DNA from: a bacterium D16-56
GTDB taxonomy: Bacteria; Bacillota; Clostridia; Lachnospirales; Lachnospiraceae
Direction of reading: 5' to 3'
DNA length: 64,000 bases
Assembly (NCBI GenBank): GCA_003611875.1
Contig: RAYY01000001.1
Location: forward strand, 186,001-250,000
Of this stretch, positions 53,545 through 62,318 are shown one piece after another; the stretch's first letter is position 1, and every line of letters starts with the position of its first letter. Below the pieces are notes generated by a model. It worked only from the letters and a program-made list of their open reading frames with translations, was not told the DNA's origin and did not search any database. A program made the translations under genes and the position numbers.

Positions 53545-55428
53545 ATGAATCAATGCTACAGCTGCAATACCTGTAAAAGTGCAGACAAACCATTAGAAGC
53601 TTACATTGCAGGGCTTCCCATGGAAACCTCCCACCACCGTGTGGAAAGCCAAAGCACCAAATGTGCATTCGGTCTTCAGGGCGTGTGCTGCCGCCTTTGT
53701 TCCAATGGCCCCTGCCGGATCACGCCGGAATCTCCACGGGGAATCTGCGGCGCCAATGCAGATACCATTGTCACGAGAAACCTGCTGCGGGCAGTGGCCT
53801 CTGGCTCCGGCTGCTATATTCATGTGGTGGAAAACACAGCTCTGAATGTAAAAAACACAGCCAGAACAAAAGGCGAAATCAAAGGCGTTAACACATTAAA
53901 CCGCCTTGCCACCCTTTTTGATATTGAAGAAGATGATATCCACAAACGGGCTGAGGCTGTAGCCGATGCGGTCTTAAAGGATCTGTATCTGCCGGAGTAT
54001 GAAAAGATGGCCCTGACCAAAAAGCTTGCTTACCATCCTCGATACGAGAAATGGAAGGAACTGGGCATTCTCCCCGGAGGAGCCAAGTCCGAGGTATTCC
54101 ATGGCGTCGTCAAATGCTCCACCAACTTAAATTCCGACCCGGTCAACATGCTTTTGGACTGCCTGAAGCTGGGAATTTCCACCGGTATCTATGGACTGGT
54201 TCTCACCAATCTGCTCAATGATGTTGTGCTTGGTGAACCGGAGATCCGCCTTGCTCCTGTAGGACTTAGGGTCATTGATCCGGACTACATAAACATCATG
54301 ATTACCGGACATCAGCACTCCATGTTCACCTTCCTTCAAAACCGTCTTACTGACGAGGATATAAAAGAAAAGGCAAAGAAGGCCGGTGCAAAGGGCTTCA
54401 AGCTGGTGGGCTGCACCTGTGTGGGACAGGATTTACAGCTTCGGGGCGCCCATTACACAGAGATTTTCGACGGACATGCAGGCAACAACTACACCAGCGA
54501 GGCGATTCTTGCCACCGGTGGAATCGACGCAGTGATCTCCGAATTCAACTGCACCCTGCCGGGAATCGAGCCGATTTGCGACCAGCTGAAAATCAAGCAG
54601 ATCTGCATTGACAATGTGGCGAAAAAGGCCAATGCCCAGTTAAAAGAATTTGATTTTGAAAATCGTCCGGCTGTGACAGATGAGATCATTGATGAAGTGA
54701 TTGCAGCCTATCAGGCACGCCGCGGAGCGATTCCATTGAATCTGCTTCCGGATCATGGCAATTCCAACACGCTTACCGGAGTCAGCGAAATCTCCCTGAA
54801 AAATTTCTTAGGAGGAAGCTGGCAGCCGTTAATCGATCTGATTGCAGCCGGAGACATCAAAGGCGTAGCCGGTGTGGTGGGCTGTTCCAACCTAACTGCC
54901 CATGGTCATGATGTTCTGACGGTGGATCTGGTAAAGGAACTGATTGCCAGAGACATTATTGTCCTCACAGCCGGCTGCTCCTCCGGCGGAATCGAAAACT
55001 GCGGCCTGATGACACCGGAAGCCGCCCAGTATGCCGGACCCAGACTTCGGGCTGTGTGTGAAAAGCTGAACATTCCTCCTGTCTTAAACTTCGGCCCCTG
55101 TCTGGCCATCGGACGCCTGGAGATCGTAGCCACCGAGCTGGCGGAAGCCTTGAAGGTAGACTTACCCCAGCTTCCCCTGGTTCTCTCTGCCGCCCAGTGG
55201 CTGGAAGAACAGGCCCTTGCTGACGGCTGCTATGGCCTTGCCCTTGGCCTCCCTCTCCACCTGGGCCTTCCGCCTTTCGTAACCGGAAGCAAGGTTGCCG
55301 TACAGGTTCTGACAGAAGATATGAAAAAGCTGACAGGCGGCCAGGTGATTATCAATGACGATCCAAAGGCATCCGCAGACATTTTGGAAAAGATCATTCT
55401 GGAAAAGCGCCAGGGACTTCAACTATAG
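53545..55428 (+). CDS. cooS: Anaerobic Ni-Fe carbon monoxide dehydrogenase-like catalytic subunit (divergent CooS)
   Basis: 627 aa, full CooS length. The N-terminal D/B-cluster cysteines are present (CYSCNTCKSAD, CAFGLQGVCCRLCSNGPCRI). C-cluster-type residues are recognisable: GHQHSMF, VGCTCVGQDL, EFNCTLPG, VVGCSNLTAHGHD, TAGCSSGGIENCG, NFGPCLAIGR. Compared with Carboxydothermus CODH-II from memory, the histidine relay after His93 is replaced (Glu96, Ala99, Val102) and the catalytic Lys563 position (SEKA) is Gln556 in LEEQA. It is followed by a ferredoxin and an FAD oxidoreductase, the cooS-cooF-FNOR arrangement. It may oxidise CO, work on another substrate, or act in redox defence. Confidence 0.88.
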   Translation: MNQCYSCNTCKSADKPLEAYIAGLPMETSHHRVESQSTKCAFGLQGVCCRLCSNGPCRITPESPRGICGANADTIVTRNLLRAVASGSGCYIHVVENTALNVKNTARTKGEIKGVNTLNRLATLFDIEEDDIHKRAEAVADAVLKDLYLPEYEKMALTKKLAYHPRYEKWKELGILPGGAKSEVFHGVVKCSTNLNSDPVNMLLDCLKLGISTGIYGLVLTNLLNDVVLGEPEIRLAPVGLRVIDPDYINIMITGHQHSMFTFLQNRLTDEDIKEKAKKAGAKGFKLVGCTCVGQDLQLRGAHYTEIFDGHAGNNYTSEAILATGGIDAVISEFNCTLPGIEPICDQLKIKQICIDNVAKKANAQLKEFDFENRPAVTDEIIDEVIAAYQARRGAIPLNLLPDHGNSNTLTGVSEISLKNFLGGSWQPLIDLIAAGDIKGVAGVVGCSNLTAHGHDVLTVDLVKELIARDIIVLTAGCSSGGIENCGLMTPEAAQYAGPRLRAVCEKLNIPPVLNFGPCLAIGRLEIVATELAEALKVDLPQLPLVLSAAQWLEEQALADGCYGLALGLPLHLGLPPFVTGSKVAVQVLTEDMKKLTGGQVIINDDPKASADILEKIILEKRQGLQL

Positions 55429-55445
55429 AGAAAGGAGTGGTACAC

Positions 55446-55892
55446 ATGAAACGCATCCTGATTGAATATGAAAAATGCGACGGCTGTAAAAACTGCTCCG
55501 CTGCCTGTATGCAGGCCCACCGAAAAGGAACCGGAACCATCTATGACCTGGATCTGACCGATCCGGAAAACGAGTCCCGCAACCGGATATTAAAGGACGC
55601 GAAGGGTCAGTACCGTCCTCTTTTCTGTCGTCACTGCGACGACCCGGAATGTGTCAAATCCTGTATGAGCGGCGCCTTGCATAAAGACCCGGAAAGCGGC
55701 CATGTGCTGTATGATGAGACCCGGTGCGGTTCTTGTTTTATGTGCGTGATGAACTGTCCTTTCGGGGTATTAAAACCAGACACCGTGACCAAAACCAAGG
55801 TGATTAAATGTGACTTTTGCGCAGATAAAGGAGGAGATCCTTCCTGTGTAAAATCCTGCCCGAAAAAAGCGATCCATGTAGAGGAGGTGTAA
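55446..55892 (+). CDS. cooF: CooF-like polyferredoxin (4Fe-4S electron carrier)
   Basis: About 148 aa from ATG 55446 (MKRILIEYEKCDGC), 8 nt after GGAG. A GTG at 55437 is too close to the ribosome site. Four cysteine clusters are visible: CDGCKNCSAACMQ, CRHCDDPECVKSC, CGSCFMCVMNCPFG and CDFCADKGGDPSCVKSCPK, as in the HycB/DmsB/CooF family. It would take electrons from the CooS-like subunit and pass them to the next gene's flavoprotein. It lies 17 nt behind cooS and 3 nt ahead of the oxidoreductase gene. Confidence 0.93.
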   Translation: MKRILIEYEKCDGCKNCSAACMQAHRKGTGTIYDLDLTDPENESRNRILKDAKGQYRPLFCRHCDDPECVKSCMSGALHKDPESGHVLYDETRCGSCFMCVMNCPFGVLKPDTVTKTKVIKCDFCADKGGDPSCVKSCPKKAIHVEEV

Positions 55893-55895
55893 AGG

Positions 55896-57119
55896 ATGAA
55901 ATATGTGATTATTGGCGCCGGCGTCGCCGGAGTAGAGGCTGCAAAAACCATCCGTATGCAGGATCCCTCTGGAGAAATCCAGATGCTTTCCACTGACACC
56001 CATATCCACTCCCGCTGTATGCTCCACAAGTACATTGCAGGAGAACGAGATGAGCAGGGACTGGATTTTACGGAAAACGACTTTCTTGCCAAATACCAAA
56101 TCCAATGGAAAAAAGGGGTTACAGCGAAAAAAATCTTTCCGGAAAGCAAAGAACTTCTTCTGGAAGACGGAGAGAAAATCGGCTATGATAAGCTTCTTAT
56201 TGCTGCCGGCGCCGACAGCTTTATCCCTCCTGTAGGAGAGCTGCGAAAAGCTTCCAATGTATATGGCCTTCGGAACCTTTGTGATGCCCAGGCTATCGTA
56301 AAGGAGGCGGACCATGCAGAAAATGTGCTGGTCATCGGCTCTGGTCTGGTAGGTCTGGATGCTGCCTACGGACTTTTGGAGCGCGGAAAGAAACTGACTG
56401 TCGTGGAGATGGCTGACCGGATTCTTCCGGTTCAGTTAGATGCCCACGCTGCCGGCGCTTACCAGGAAGCATTTGAAAAGGCAGGTGTTCGGTTTGTTCT
56501 GGAAAGAAAGGCATCTCAGGCAGTATGTGAATCTGACGGCAGGATTCATAAAGTGATTTTAGACAATGGAGACCAGATCCCCTGCGATCTGATTATTGTG
56601 GCAGCAGGCGTCCGTCCGGCTCTTGCCTGTCTGGAGGGCAGCGGCATTGCCTGTGACCGCGGCATTACGGTAGACTCCTCCTTAAAGACCTCACTGGATG
56701 ATATTTACGCTGCCGGAGATATTACCGGTTTGTCTGGTATCTGGCCCAATGCAGCGGATCAGGGACGGATTGCCGGAAAAAACATGTGCGGCGTTTCTGC
56801 GGAATATACGGATACCTATGCCATGAAAAACACCATCAATTTCTTCGGTCTGGTTACGCTTTGTGTAGGCAGAATCCGGGATGAAGAAGGGGATGAAATT
56901 CAGATAAAGGAAGACCGGACCCAGTATAAGCGGGTAATCTTAAAGGACAACAAAGTGCAGGGAATTCTCCTTCAGGGTGATATTGCCGGCGCTGGATTCT
57001 GGCAGTATCTGATCAAAAACCAGATCGATACCAGTCTTGTCAGACAAGATATTTTTCATATCAGCTATGCAGATTTCTACCAGACAGATGACAAAGGCAA
57101 GTATGAGTGGAGACAGTAG
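55896..57119 (+). CDS. FAD/NAD(P)-dependent oxidoreductase of the coo operon (FNOR)
   Basis: 407 aa, class I pyridine-nucleotide-disulfide-type fold: N-terminal FAD motif IIGAGVAGVEAAKTIR, NAD motif VIGSGLVGLDAAYGLLERGKK, and C-terminal DIYAAGDITGLSG. It has no redox-active disulfide (related to rubredoxin/NADH reductases). CooS-associated FNORs link CO-derived electrons to NAD(P)+. GGAGG lies 8 nt before the ATG. It is the last gene of the operon, followed by a strong terminator at 57158-57178. Confidence 0.92.
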   Translation: MKYVIIGAGVAGVEAAKTIRMQDPSGEIQMLSTDTHIHSRCMLHKYIAGERDEQGLDFTENDFLAKYQIQWKKGVTAKKIFPESKELLLEDGEKIGYDKLLIAAGADSFIPPVGELRKASNVYGLRNLCDAQAIVKEADHAENVLVIGSGLVGLDAAYGLLERGKKLTVVEMADRILPVQLDAHAAGAYQEAFEKAGVRFVLERKASQAVCESDGRIHKVILDNGDQIPCDLIIVAAGVRPALACLEGSGIACDRGITVDSSLKTSLDDIYAAGDITGLSGIWPNAADQGRIAGKNMCGVSAEYTDTYAMKNTINFFGLVTLCVGRIRDEEGDEIQIKEDRTQYKRVILKDNKVQGILLQGDIAGAGFWQYLIKNQIDTSLVRQDIFHISYADFYQTDDKGKYEWRQ

Positions 57120-57139
57120 AGACTAAAGAGACTGTAAAA

Positions 57140-57187
57140 CCCTTTTGCAGCAAAAGGGGCGGTTCACCATGAACCGCCTCTTTTTAA
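57140..57187. terminator. Bidirectional terminator between coo and the PTS-nanE operons
   Basis: GGCGGTTCA (57158-57166) pairs with TGAACCGCC (57170-57178), followed by TCTTTTT. A second perfect inverted repeat, CCCTTTTGC-A-GCAAAAGGG (57140-57158), precedes it. Both operons converge here. Confidence 0.85.
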
Positions 57188-57204
57188 ATTTTTTGCTTTT
57201 CCGA

Positions 57205-57263
57205 AGAATCCAGAACCTAAAGCCTGCCATTTTGCACAACAAATCATTTTACACAGGAACTCA
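57205..57263 (-). repeat. Dispersed intergenic repeat, copy D
   Basis: On the minus strand it reads TTGTTGTGCAAAATGGCAGG, then CTTTAGGTTCTGGATTCT. It is the most degraded of the four copies and lies between convergent operons. Confidence 0.5.
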
Positions 57264-57306
57264 TTTTTCCACAAGAAATTACTAATGAGCGCTTACAAGC
57301 AATTCC

Positions 57307-58812
57307 TTAATCATCAATATTCAGAATATCCACAATAATATTCTTATACAAAATAGCCTTTGCTCCATACACCACCTGAACGCCGCCGTCTACCTCAATA
57401 ATGCCTGCCGCACCGATTGCCTTCAGCTTGTCTCTGTCCACCTTGTTCTTATCCTTTACAGAAACACGAAGCCTTGTAATACAGGCATCCACATCCTCAA
57501 TGTTCTCCTCTGCTCCAAGAGCCGCAATGACCTGGATGGCTTCTTCCTTCAGGGAATCCTTGGTGGTCAAGGAGCTCTTTGCCGATTCCATATCGTCGTC
57601 TTCTCCTCGGCCCGGCGTCATAATGTTGAACTTCGTAATAAAAAACCGGAAAGAGAAATAGTAAAGGAAGAACCAGATTACACCTACAAAAGGTACAAAA
57701 ATCCAGTTGGTTTTTGCATTTCCCTGGAGTACGCCAAACAGCATATAGTCAATCACTCCGCCGGAGAATGTATTGCCGATGGAAATATTCAGCATATCTG
57801 CCACCAGGAAGGATACACCGTCCAGGAAGGAATGGAAAACATACAGAAGCGGACTTACAAACAAGAACATAAATTCCAGCGGCTCTGTAATGCCGGTGAT
57901 AAAGGAGGTCAGCGCCACACCAAAGAACAGGCCGCCATATGCTTTCCTCTTTTCCTTCGGCACACAGTGATACATGGCCATGGCCGCGCCGGGCAGACCG
58001 AACATCATGGTTGCAAAACGACCGGCAAAGAATTTTGTACCTTCTGTAAATAATCCGGTATGGTTGGGATCCGCAAGCTGCGCAAAGAAGATCTTCTGGG
58101 CACCTGCAATCTGCTGTCCTGCTACCATTTCCACACCGCCCAGCTCCGTATACCAGAACATGGGATAGATCATATGATGCAGCCCTACTGCGCCGCAGAG
58201 CCTCATCAAAAAGCCATAAAAGAATGTGCCGATGGGGCCTGCCACAGCAATGTACTCACCGCTGGCAATCAACAGATTCTGGAATGGCGGCCATACAATA
58301 AAGAAGATCATGCCGATGAAAATGGAAACCACCGCGGTGATGATCGGCACAAACCGGGAACCGCCGAAAAAGCCCATAACCTGAGGTAATTGTATATTAT
58401 GGTAACGGTTATGGAGCCATACGGTTGTACAGCCTACGGCAATGGCTCCCACAGCGCCGGTATCAATCGCATTGCCGCCAGGTGAAAAAATACTGACCAT
58501 GGCTGTAATCGTTGCATTCATAACAAGATAGCCGACCACGCCTGCCAGGGCCGCGGTGCCTTTGTCCTTTTTGGCAAGCCCCACACAAAGCCCCACGCAC
58601 AAAAGCAGCATCAAATTCGCAAACACCACATTACCGGCCGCAGCCATGATCTGGAAAATGGCCTGCAGCCATGCCTGATTTAAAATCGGATAAGCTGCTA
58701 TGGTTGTTTCATTAGAAAAAGAACTTCCGATTCCCAGTAAAAGTCCTGCTGCCGGCAATATTGCGATGGGAAGCATAAATGCCTTGCCCAGTTTTTGTAA
58801 TTTCTTAAACAT
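57307..58812 (-). CDS. PTS EIICB permease, glucose/GlcNAc family, linked to nanE
   Basis: 501 aa. The EIIC domain (~1-395) starts KLGKAFMLPIAILPAAGLLLG and carries LHHMIYPMFWY and GITEPLEFMFLF. An EIIB domain (~425-501) has the phospho-Cys in DACITRLRVSV. No EIIA domain is present. It lies 14 nt behind nanE in one operon, which points to N-acetylmannosamine (or a related amino sugar) as substrate. In Lachnospiraceae such nanE-PTS pairs are common. The start ATG follows AGGGGGAG. Confidence 0.9.
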   Translation of the reverse strand: MFKKLQKLGKAFMLPIAILPAAGLLLGIGSSFSNETTIAAYPILNQAWLQAIFQIMAAAGNVVFANLMLLLCVGLCVGLAKKDKGTAALAGVVGYLVMNATITAMVSIFSPGGNAIDTGAVGAIAVGCTTVWLHNRYHNIQLPQVMGFFGGSRFVPIITAVVSIFIGMIFFIVWPPFQNLLIASGEYIAVAGPIGTFFYGFLMRLCGAVGLHHMIYPMFWYTELGGVEMVAGQQIAGAQKIFFAQLADPNHTGLFTEGTKFFAGRFATMMFGLPGAAMAMYHCVPKEKRKAYGGLFFGVALTSFITGITEPLEFMFLFVSPLLYVFHSFLDGVSFLVADMLNISIGNTFSGGVIDYMLFGVLQGNAKTNWIFVPFVGVIWFFLYYFSFRFFITKFNIMTPGRGEDDDMESAKSSLTTKDSLKEEAIQVIAALGAEENIEDVDACITRLRVSVKDKNKVDRDKLKAIGAAGIIEVDGGVQVVYGAKAILYKNIIVDILNIDD

Positions 58813-58826
58813 AACTCTCCCCCTTC

Positions 58827-59516
58827 TTATTCAAGTACGGACGCAAATCCCCTTGTAATGACCTGCGGCCTGGTAATAATGGATCCAACTACAACACAGT
58901 AACAGCCAAGCTCTATCACCCGTTTTGCCTTTTGGGGCGTATTGATATTTCCCTCTGCCACTATCGGATGGACGGCCTCTGCCAGAATTTCCCGAATGAT
59001 CTTAAAATCATCCTCCTCAATCCGATTTCCTTTGCTCTGGTCCGTATAGCCTACCAGAGTAGTTCCAATAAAATCAAATCCCAGCGCATCCGCATGCAAA
59101 GCTTCCTCCACGGTGGAACAATCTGCCATCAAAAGCTGGTCTGGATATTTTTCCCGGATCTCTGCATAAAACTCATCGATTCCCTTTCCTCCCGGCCGAA
59201 GATCTGCCGTGGCGTCTAATGCAATGATCTCGGTCTTTGTTCTGACAAGCGCATCTATTTCCTCCATTGTAGGCGTAATATAGACCTTGCTGTCTTCAAA
59301 ATCCTTTTTCCAGATTCCGATCACCGGCAAATCTACATTTCTTTTGATTTCTTCAATATCCTCCGGTGTATTGGCACGAATGCCAAGCGCTCCCCCCTCT
59401 GCGGCCGCTCTTGCCATCCTTCCCATAATAAAAGAAGAATGCAGCGGCTCCGCCGGAAGTGCCTGGCAGGACACAACAAGTTTCCCCTTCATTTTCTCAA
59501 TCTTTTCCTTTGACAT
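58827..59516 (-). CDS. nanE: N-acetylmannosamine-6-phosphate 2-epimerase
   Basis: 229 aa, family length. It starts KMKGKLVVSCQALPAEPLHSS (NanE N-terminus), then ALGIRANTPEDIEEIK, the substrate-loop LPVIGIWKKDF, ALDATADLRPGG with the catalytic Lys/Glu region, GFDFIGTTLVGYTDQSKG and VAEGNINTPQKAKRVIELG. It converts ManNAc-6-P to GlcNAc-6-P. It is the first gene of the nanE-PTS operon, with a strong promoter and operator-like repeat upstream (59553-59605). Confidence 0.94.
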   Translation of the reverse strand: MSKEKIEKMKGKLVVSCQALPAEPLHSSFIMGRMARAAAEGGALGIRANTPEDIEEIKRNVDLPVIGIWKKDFEDSKVYITPTMEEIDALVRTKTEIIALDATADLRPGGKGIDEFYAEIREKYPDQLLMADCSTVEEALHADALGFDFIGTTLVGYTDQSKGNRIEEDDFKIIREILAEAVHPIVAEGNINTPQKAKRVIELGCYCVVVGSIITRPQVITRGFASVLE

Positions 59517-59552
59517 AGCTCCATTTCCTTTCCTAACGATAATCAGCGCTTA

Positions 59553-59605
59553 TTATTCGTTAATTAGTGTACTGCCATCATACACGAATAAGAAAGTATT
59601 TGCAA
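59553..59605 (-). promoter_or_regulatory. nanE promoter with flanking 8-bp inverted repeat
   Basis: Minus strand: TTGCAA (59600-59605), 17-nt spacer, TATGAT (59577-59582). The inverted repeat TTATTCGT (59553-59560) / ACGAATAA (59584-59591) brackets the start point, with centres 31 nt apart (about three helix turns). It is a likely site for a dimeric or tetrameric repressor such as the nearby RpiR-type protein. Confidence 0.7.
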
Positions 59606-59728
59606 TACGTTTTTTTAATCAAGAAATTACTTTCACATTTTTTGTTGAAAATGCACAATATCTATTCTTATTACGCCAAAATTCCTACCTATTTCGTGCA
59701 TATTGCGAAATTAATTTCGAAACTACTC

Positions 59729-59944
59729 TCAAGAAAAAACCGGCGCAAAAACACACCGGCTTTTCTCCTCCAGCCGTCCCAGAATCTCCGGCCGGCATTT
59801 TGACACATTGTCCAAGGTCAGCAGCCGGTGATATGCCTTGTCCACAATATTTTCCATATAGTCCTGAAACAAAGCCTCCGCGATCTGCAGCAGAATCACC
59901 CCCGGATCATCACTCTCCACACCATAAAAAAGCTGTTTATCCAT
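59729..59944 (-). CDS. Small hypothetical protein
   Basis: 71 aa: it starts MDKQLFYGVESDDPGVILLQ, then IAEALFQDYMENIVDKAYHR and a short tail. No domain was recognised, but the amino-acid composition looks natural and it is the only frame in the region. It lies between nanE and ogt on the same strand. The start is the only ATG, and a ribosome site is not obvious. Confidence 0.45.
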   Translation of the reverse strand: MDKQLFYGVESDDPGVILLQIAEALFQDYMENIVDKAYHRLLTLDNVSKCRPEILGRLEEKSRCVFAPVFS

Positions 59945-60144
59945 TACGGAAAACAGCCTGCAGATACAATCTCAATATAAAAGTTTGTTTGGAGAAGCCA
60001 GCGGTACGAAAAAATTCTCTGGCATAATATGAAACATGTTATCCAGCTCCTTGCCGCTTTTCGCCGGCAGAAGTCAATACAAGCGAAACGGCTGTTTTTA
60101 TCATGCCCTGCGGGGCAGCGGCGTTACGCCAATTACACGTTATT

Positions 60145-60672
60145 TCAGACAAAGAAGCCAGTGCAATCTGCCGGATCTACCCCTTCCAGCATAAGCAGCC
60201 TCCGTTTTCTGTCAATCCCTCCCCCATATCCCGTCATCCCTCCGTCCGCCCCTACTACCCTGTGGCAGGGAATGATAATCGAGATCGGGTTGCGCCCCAC
60301 TGCGCCGCCTACAGCCTGTGCCGCCATCCTGTCAAGCTTTCGCTCTGCAGCAATTTTTTTGGATAATGCTCCATAAGTCGTCACCTTCCCATAAGGAATC
60401 TCACAGAGCAGCCTCCAGACTGCCCTGCCAAATTCACTTCCCTCCGGGGCAAGGGCCAGTTCCTTCACCGCCGGCCTCTCCCCGTTAAAATATCGGTCAA
60501 GCCACTTCTTTGTCTGATTCAGGAGCAGGGAATCCGGATTATCCTGCACATCCTCTTTCCTTAAATCAGGCAAATATCTCTGCTCCTCCATCCACACCCC
60601 CACAAGCGCCTTGTTCTTTTCCGCCAGCAGAAGGTCGCCTATGGGGGAATGGTAATGCATGGTATAAATCAT
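60145..60672 (-). CDS. ogt: Methylated-DNA-[protein]-cysteine S-methyltransferase
   Basis: 175 aa. The C-terminal domain has FGRAVWRLLCEIPYGKVTTYG (helix-turn-helix region) and the active-site signature SIIIPCHRVVGADG with the acceptor Cys. The N-terminal domain is short (YHSPIGDLLLAEKNKALVGV). It removes alkyl groups from O6-alkylguanine in a one-way transfer. It stands alone, with AAGGGAG before the ATG. The C-terminus ends TGFFV. Confidence 0.94.
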   Translation of the reverse strand: MIYTMHYHSPIGDLLLAEKNKALVGVWMEEQRYLPDLRKEDVQDNPDSLLLNQTKKWLDRYFNGERPAVKELALAPEGSEFGRAVWRLLCEIPYGKVTTYGALSKKIAAERKLDRMAAQAVGGAVGRNPISIIIPCHRVVGADGGMTGYGGGIDRKRRLLMLEGVDPADCTGFFV

Positions 60673-60847
60673 TTCATGACACTCCTTCCCTTAACACTTA
60701 CCCTAAAAACTTCCCGATTCTTCTATTAACCTGAATTTTTATCTTTACAAGCGATTCTTTATTATAGCACTTCATTTGCCAGGCCAATGGCTATGTAAAG
60801 CTGATCCGAATTTGCAAATGTCCAGGCAGGATTTTCCGAATAATATC

Positions 60848-60869
60848 GCTCAGGGTCTCCACCCTGAGC
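60848..60869. terminator. Hairpin between ogt and the MBL gene
   Basis: GCTCAGGGT (60848-60856) pairs with ACCCTGAGC (60861-60869) with a CTCC tetraloop. The U-tract is poor on either side. A second perfect repeat, AACAGTTCAA / TTGAACTGTT (60944-60953 / 60961-60970), lies just after the MBL stop and may be its terminator. Confidence 0.5.
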
Positions 60870-60974
60870 AGTATGTTTTCCATTAGGAACTTCTCTTTGC
60901 TTTACTTCTTTTTTCGCTTAAAGAACCATTTCAAATCACCCGTAACAGTTCAAATACCCCTTGAACTGTTGCAA

Positions 60975-62225
60975 TCACCCCAACGCCTTGGCACTTGCTA
61001 TAAAATAATGTCTTGCATTGGCAGAGGTCATCTGTCTCGCCCTTCCAAGAAGCGCTTCTTTTTTCAGGCTTATGAATTCTGTCATCTCCCTCTCATCTGC
61101 CAGCTCCAAAAGCTGCAGCGCAATCTGATACTGCTCCTGCGCCAAATACCCTTTAATTGTGTCTGTCAGCTTTTCTGCACCGATCAGCTCCCGAAGCACA
61201 GCCTGATACGCCTTGTGGCTGACAGGCATCAACCCGGCGGCATTTCCGTCAAACCATCCTACATAACCACAGTAAATACTTTTCACAGACCATTCCACCG
61301 TGCCATAAAATTCTCCCAGATACTCCTTATCAAGATATCTTTCGGGAAGCTTTACCTGCTCCACGGTTTCTCCCATGGTCATTCCTTTGTTCATACAATC
61401 CAACGTCTCCAAAAGAACATATTCTATGGCATCACGAAAAGTGCCGATCTGATCCTGTATCTGCTCCCTTCCTATGATGGGCCTGGTGTGGCCCGGCAGC
61501 AGCACCTTGGCGTCATAAGAAAGAATCACCCCCAAAGTATCCACCCACGCCGCAATATCCCGGTACTGGGTTCCCCGGATAGCATATAGATTGGGCCAGC
61601 AGCCATAATAATTATCACCGGTGCAGATCACCTGATCCTCCTCCAGCCAGATAAAAATCTGATCATCCGTCTCCCCCACCGCACTGACCAGCTTCAGTTT
61701 TACGCCGTCAATTACCCGTTCCACCTCATTTTCCTGATAAATCGTGGTAGGCTTTAAAGCATCATAGCTTCCCCTTCCCACGGCCTTCCCCTCGCGAATC
61801 CCGATTCCCTGGCTGATGGCCTCCTCATCGGTCAGTGCATAACCAAACTGATAAGCTCCTCTCTGATTCAGCACATCATTTAAGCGGTCATAATGTTTCA
61901 GCATCGCTTTTTTCGGAGCAAATGCAATGACCTCCCGAACCGTATCCTTAAAAACGCCGGATCCTCCCCGGTGGTCCGGATGTCCATGGGTATAAATAAT
62001 CGTCTCCACAGGCTTGTCCGTCAGCCCTGCCAGCTCTGCCTTCAAGTCCTCTCCATAGCCTGTGCTGTCTAACGCATCAATCAAAATAACAGAGGTTTCC
62101 CCCAGCACCGCAATCGCATTACTGTGTCCATATCCCAGAAAATGATAGATATGATCATTCACCTTTGTCAAAGTCTTTTTATAGTTGGCCTTTGTAAAAT
62201 CCTTCAGTCTCTGTTCGCCTGTCAT
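60975..62225 (-). CDS. Alkylsulfatase-type metallo-beta-lactamase-fold hydrolase
   Basis: About 416 aa from ATG 62225 (MTGEQRLKDFTKANY). A longer frame upstream lacks a ribosome site. The N-terminal MBL domain (~25-270) has the zinc motif YTHGHPDHRGG, SNAIAVLGETSVILIDALDST, ICTGDNYYGCWPNLYAIRGT and LLPGHTRPIIG. The C-terminal alkyl sulfatase dimerisation domain (~275-390) has WFDGNAAGLMPVS. Members hydrolyse primary alkyl sulfates. No signal peptide is visible, so it is probably cytoplasmic. It is next to ogt but not obviously co-regulated with it. Confidence 0.88.
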   Translation of the reverse strand: MTGEQRLKDFTKANYKKTLTKVNDHIYHFLGYGHSNAIAVLGETSVILIDALDSTGYGEDLKAELAGLTDKPVETIIYTHGHPDHRGGSGVFKDTVREVIAFAPKKAMLKHYDRLNDVLNQRGAYQFGYALTDEEAISQGIGIREGKAVGRGSYDALKPTTIYQENEVERVIDGVKLKLVSAVGETDDQIFIWLEEDQVICTGDNYYGCWPNLYAIRGTQYRDIAAWVDTLGVILSYDAKVLLPGHTRPIIGREQIQDQIGTFRDAIEYVLLETLDCMNKGMTMGETVEQVKLPERYLDKEYLGEFYGTVEWSVKSIYCGYVGWFDGNAAGLMPVSHKAYQAVLRELIGAEKLTDTIKGYLAQEQYQIALQLLELADEREMTEFISLKKEALLGRARQMTSANARHYFIASAKALG

Positions 62226-62318
62226 CCCGCTTCCCGCCTTCTCTGTCCGTTTTTCCCTATAGTGTAACACAAAACCATAACATTTTCTATGACTATCCCT
62301 CAACCTGCTGCAAAAATT

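Noticed and set aside
60944-60970. Perfect 10-bp inverted repeat after the MBL gene as a regulatory operator
   Set aside because: Its position 4 nt past a stop codon suggests a 3'-end hairpin; no promoter is near.
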